Of a DNA stretch of 64,000 nt, positions 63,390-64,000 are shown piece after piece (position 1 is the first letter of the stretch; the number at the start of each line of letters is the position of its first letter). Origin of the DNA: Methanoregula formicica SMSP (lineage in GTDB: Archaea > Halobacteriota > Methanomicrobia > Methanomicrobiales > Methanospirillaceae); assembly GCF_000327485.1 (NCBI RefSeq), contig NC_019943.1, positions 2,356,001 through 2,420,000 on the forward strand, in the 5' to 3' direction. A program made the translations under genes and the position numbers. Under the pieces are notes generated by a model that was given only the letters and a program-made list of their open reading frames with translations, did no database searches and was not told the DNA's origin.

Positions 63390-63671
63390 TGTTGAATCTT
63401 CTCTGTGAGTTCCGTTGAATTCAGCATAGTGGAAATCCCCAATGGATTGTCTCTTGCTTACCTTCCCGGGGGAAAAACTCTGGCAGATACTGCCTATATC
63501 AAAATGTTTATGCATTCACAATTGTTATTTATTTGGTCAGGATTCCCTCGGTTGAACGTGCGATACTGCTGGTATGGCGTTGCTTGATATCCAGTGCATA
63601 TCAGCGCGTCCGGTTTCCGACAACAGTTCACGTGAAGGGCCCGGGAACATTTTACCAAGGCAGTGACGGTT
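63390..63671. other. Intergenic region before marker 8 gene
   Basis: It holds the palindrome variant at 63515-63528 and AT-rich DNA after it. No gene is seen. Confidence 0.45.
63515..63528. promoter_or_regulatory. Palindrome variant TTCACAATTGTTAT
   Basis: Same core and left arm as the cysK site, with a weaker right arm. It lies 144 bp before the marker 8 start and just outside the nadA remnant. Confidence 0.58.
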
Positions 63672-64000
63672 ATGAAATCATCTTCTGTTAGTGACGAACA
63701 TATCATCGAGGCGATTGGCCGGTCCCGGATCGTTATCCGGGATGGTGTTATCGTGGAGATCGGCGAAGCACAGGTCAGGAAATGCCCGCTGGCAAAACGG
63801 TTTGCATACCCGGTGCCGGTGATTACCATAGATGCAGTGAAGGCAAACATCGAACACCGGATAAAGGCATTCGGCATGTGCACACCCGACCGTGATGTCA
63901 TCGATACCCGCGAGTTCGTGGGATTCGGAGCAACAGAATTGCTCAGTTTCGCGTCTCGTGCGGGTCTGATCGATGCAGCAGTGCTGGCATGCGATGGTGC
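63672..64000 (+). CDS. Methanogenesis marker protein 8 (DUF2099), 3' end outside window
   Basis: 110 codons are visible. DEHIIEAIGRSRIVIRDGVIVEIGE, RKCPLAKRFAYPVP, IEHRIKAFGMCTPDRDV and FVGFGATELLSFASRAGLIDAAVLACDG follow the pattern I know for DUF2099. The family is confined to methanogens and relatives; its function is unproven. The frame runs off the window. A GTG three codons upstream is an alternative start. Confidence 0.82.
   Translation, partial: MKSSSVSDEHIIEAIGRSRIVIRDGVIVEIGEAQVRKCPLAKRFAYPVPVITIDAVKANIEHRIKAFGMCTPDRDVIDTREFVGFGATELLSFASRAGLIDAAVLACDG

Overview
The window reads as a chromosomal segment of a hydrogenotrophic methanogen of the order Methanomicrobiales, probably a Methanoregula-like organism (inference). 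The basis is archaeal ribosomal protein L10e, the archaeal GatDE amidotransferase, DUF2070, UPF0212 (DUF555), a DUF71/Dph6-type PP-loop protein, an archaeosortase, TATA-type AT-rich promoters and, at the right edge, the start of a methanogenesis marker 8 (DUF2099) gene. No database search was possible; names rest on recognised motifs.

Region 1 (1-19.5 kb) is mostly core genome. It holds a double GIY-YIG protein cut by the window edge, a small membrane protein beside a decayed gene, a UPF0316 membrane protein, L10e with a long Ala/Lys/Pro tail, a nitrate/sulfonate-type ABC importer (ATPase, permease, lipoprotein) and an HTH regulator. An operon-like series follows: argH-gatD-gatE, a Gly/Arg-rich small protein, an unknown protein, nitroreductase, UPF0212, PfkB kinase, Dph6-like and DUF2070. 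Then come a transposase (TnpB) remnant that cuts a frameshifted potassium-channel gene, and a split YeeE/YedE sulfur transporter.

Region 2 (19.5-38 kb) is an accessory island. A four-gene overlapping operon with an ArdC-type zincin antirestriction protein lies between long diverged inverted repeats; a third copy of the repeat lies at 37.7 kb, beyond the defence genes. Between copies 2 and 3 sit a SNF2-type helicase with a DUF3883 nuclease-like end, a DUF1156 adenine methyltransferase, an accessory trio (unknown 409-aa protein, winged-helix protein, PIN nuclease) and a DUF499 ATPase. This helicase-methylase-ATPase set resembles Hma-like antiviral systems; the trio inside it is the best candidate for something undescribed. 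A compact leftward cluster of four small unrecognised genes (35.4-37.0 kb) may be virus- or mobile-element-derived.

Region 3 (38-51.5 kb) is a metal/redox and membrane region: regulators, a SHOCT membrane protein, a P1B-type metal ATPase with an APC motif, DUF63, a thioredoxin-CcdA fusion, archaeosortase, DUF1624, small membrane proteins, a secreted thioredoxin, UPF0060, a COG0701-type permease with a Cys-rich loop, two HxlR copies (one truncated), and a two-gene unit of a repeat-built membrane protein and an HdrD/GlpC-like Fe-S protein.

Region 4 (51.5-64 kb) concentrates cysteine and sulfur-transfer genes: LarE-like, an XRE regulator, NifS, IscU, ThiF/MoeB, MoaD, MoaE, PdxS, a CysE-DUF59 fusion, CysK, tRNA-Cys, CysS, a winged-helix regulator, a second tRNA-Cys and a radical SAM protein, then a quinolinate synthase remnant and marker 8. 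A palindrome (TTCACAATTGTGAA or close variants) recurs in front of the Fe-S protein, nifS/XRE, cysK, the winged-helix gene and marker 8, with a half-conserved copy before DUF63, suggesting one regulon over sulfur/cysteine functions.
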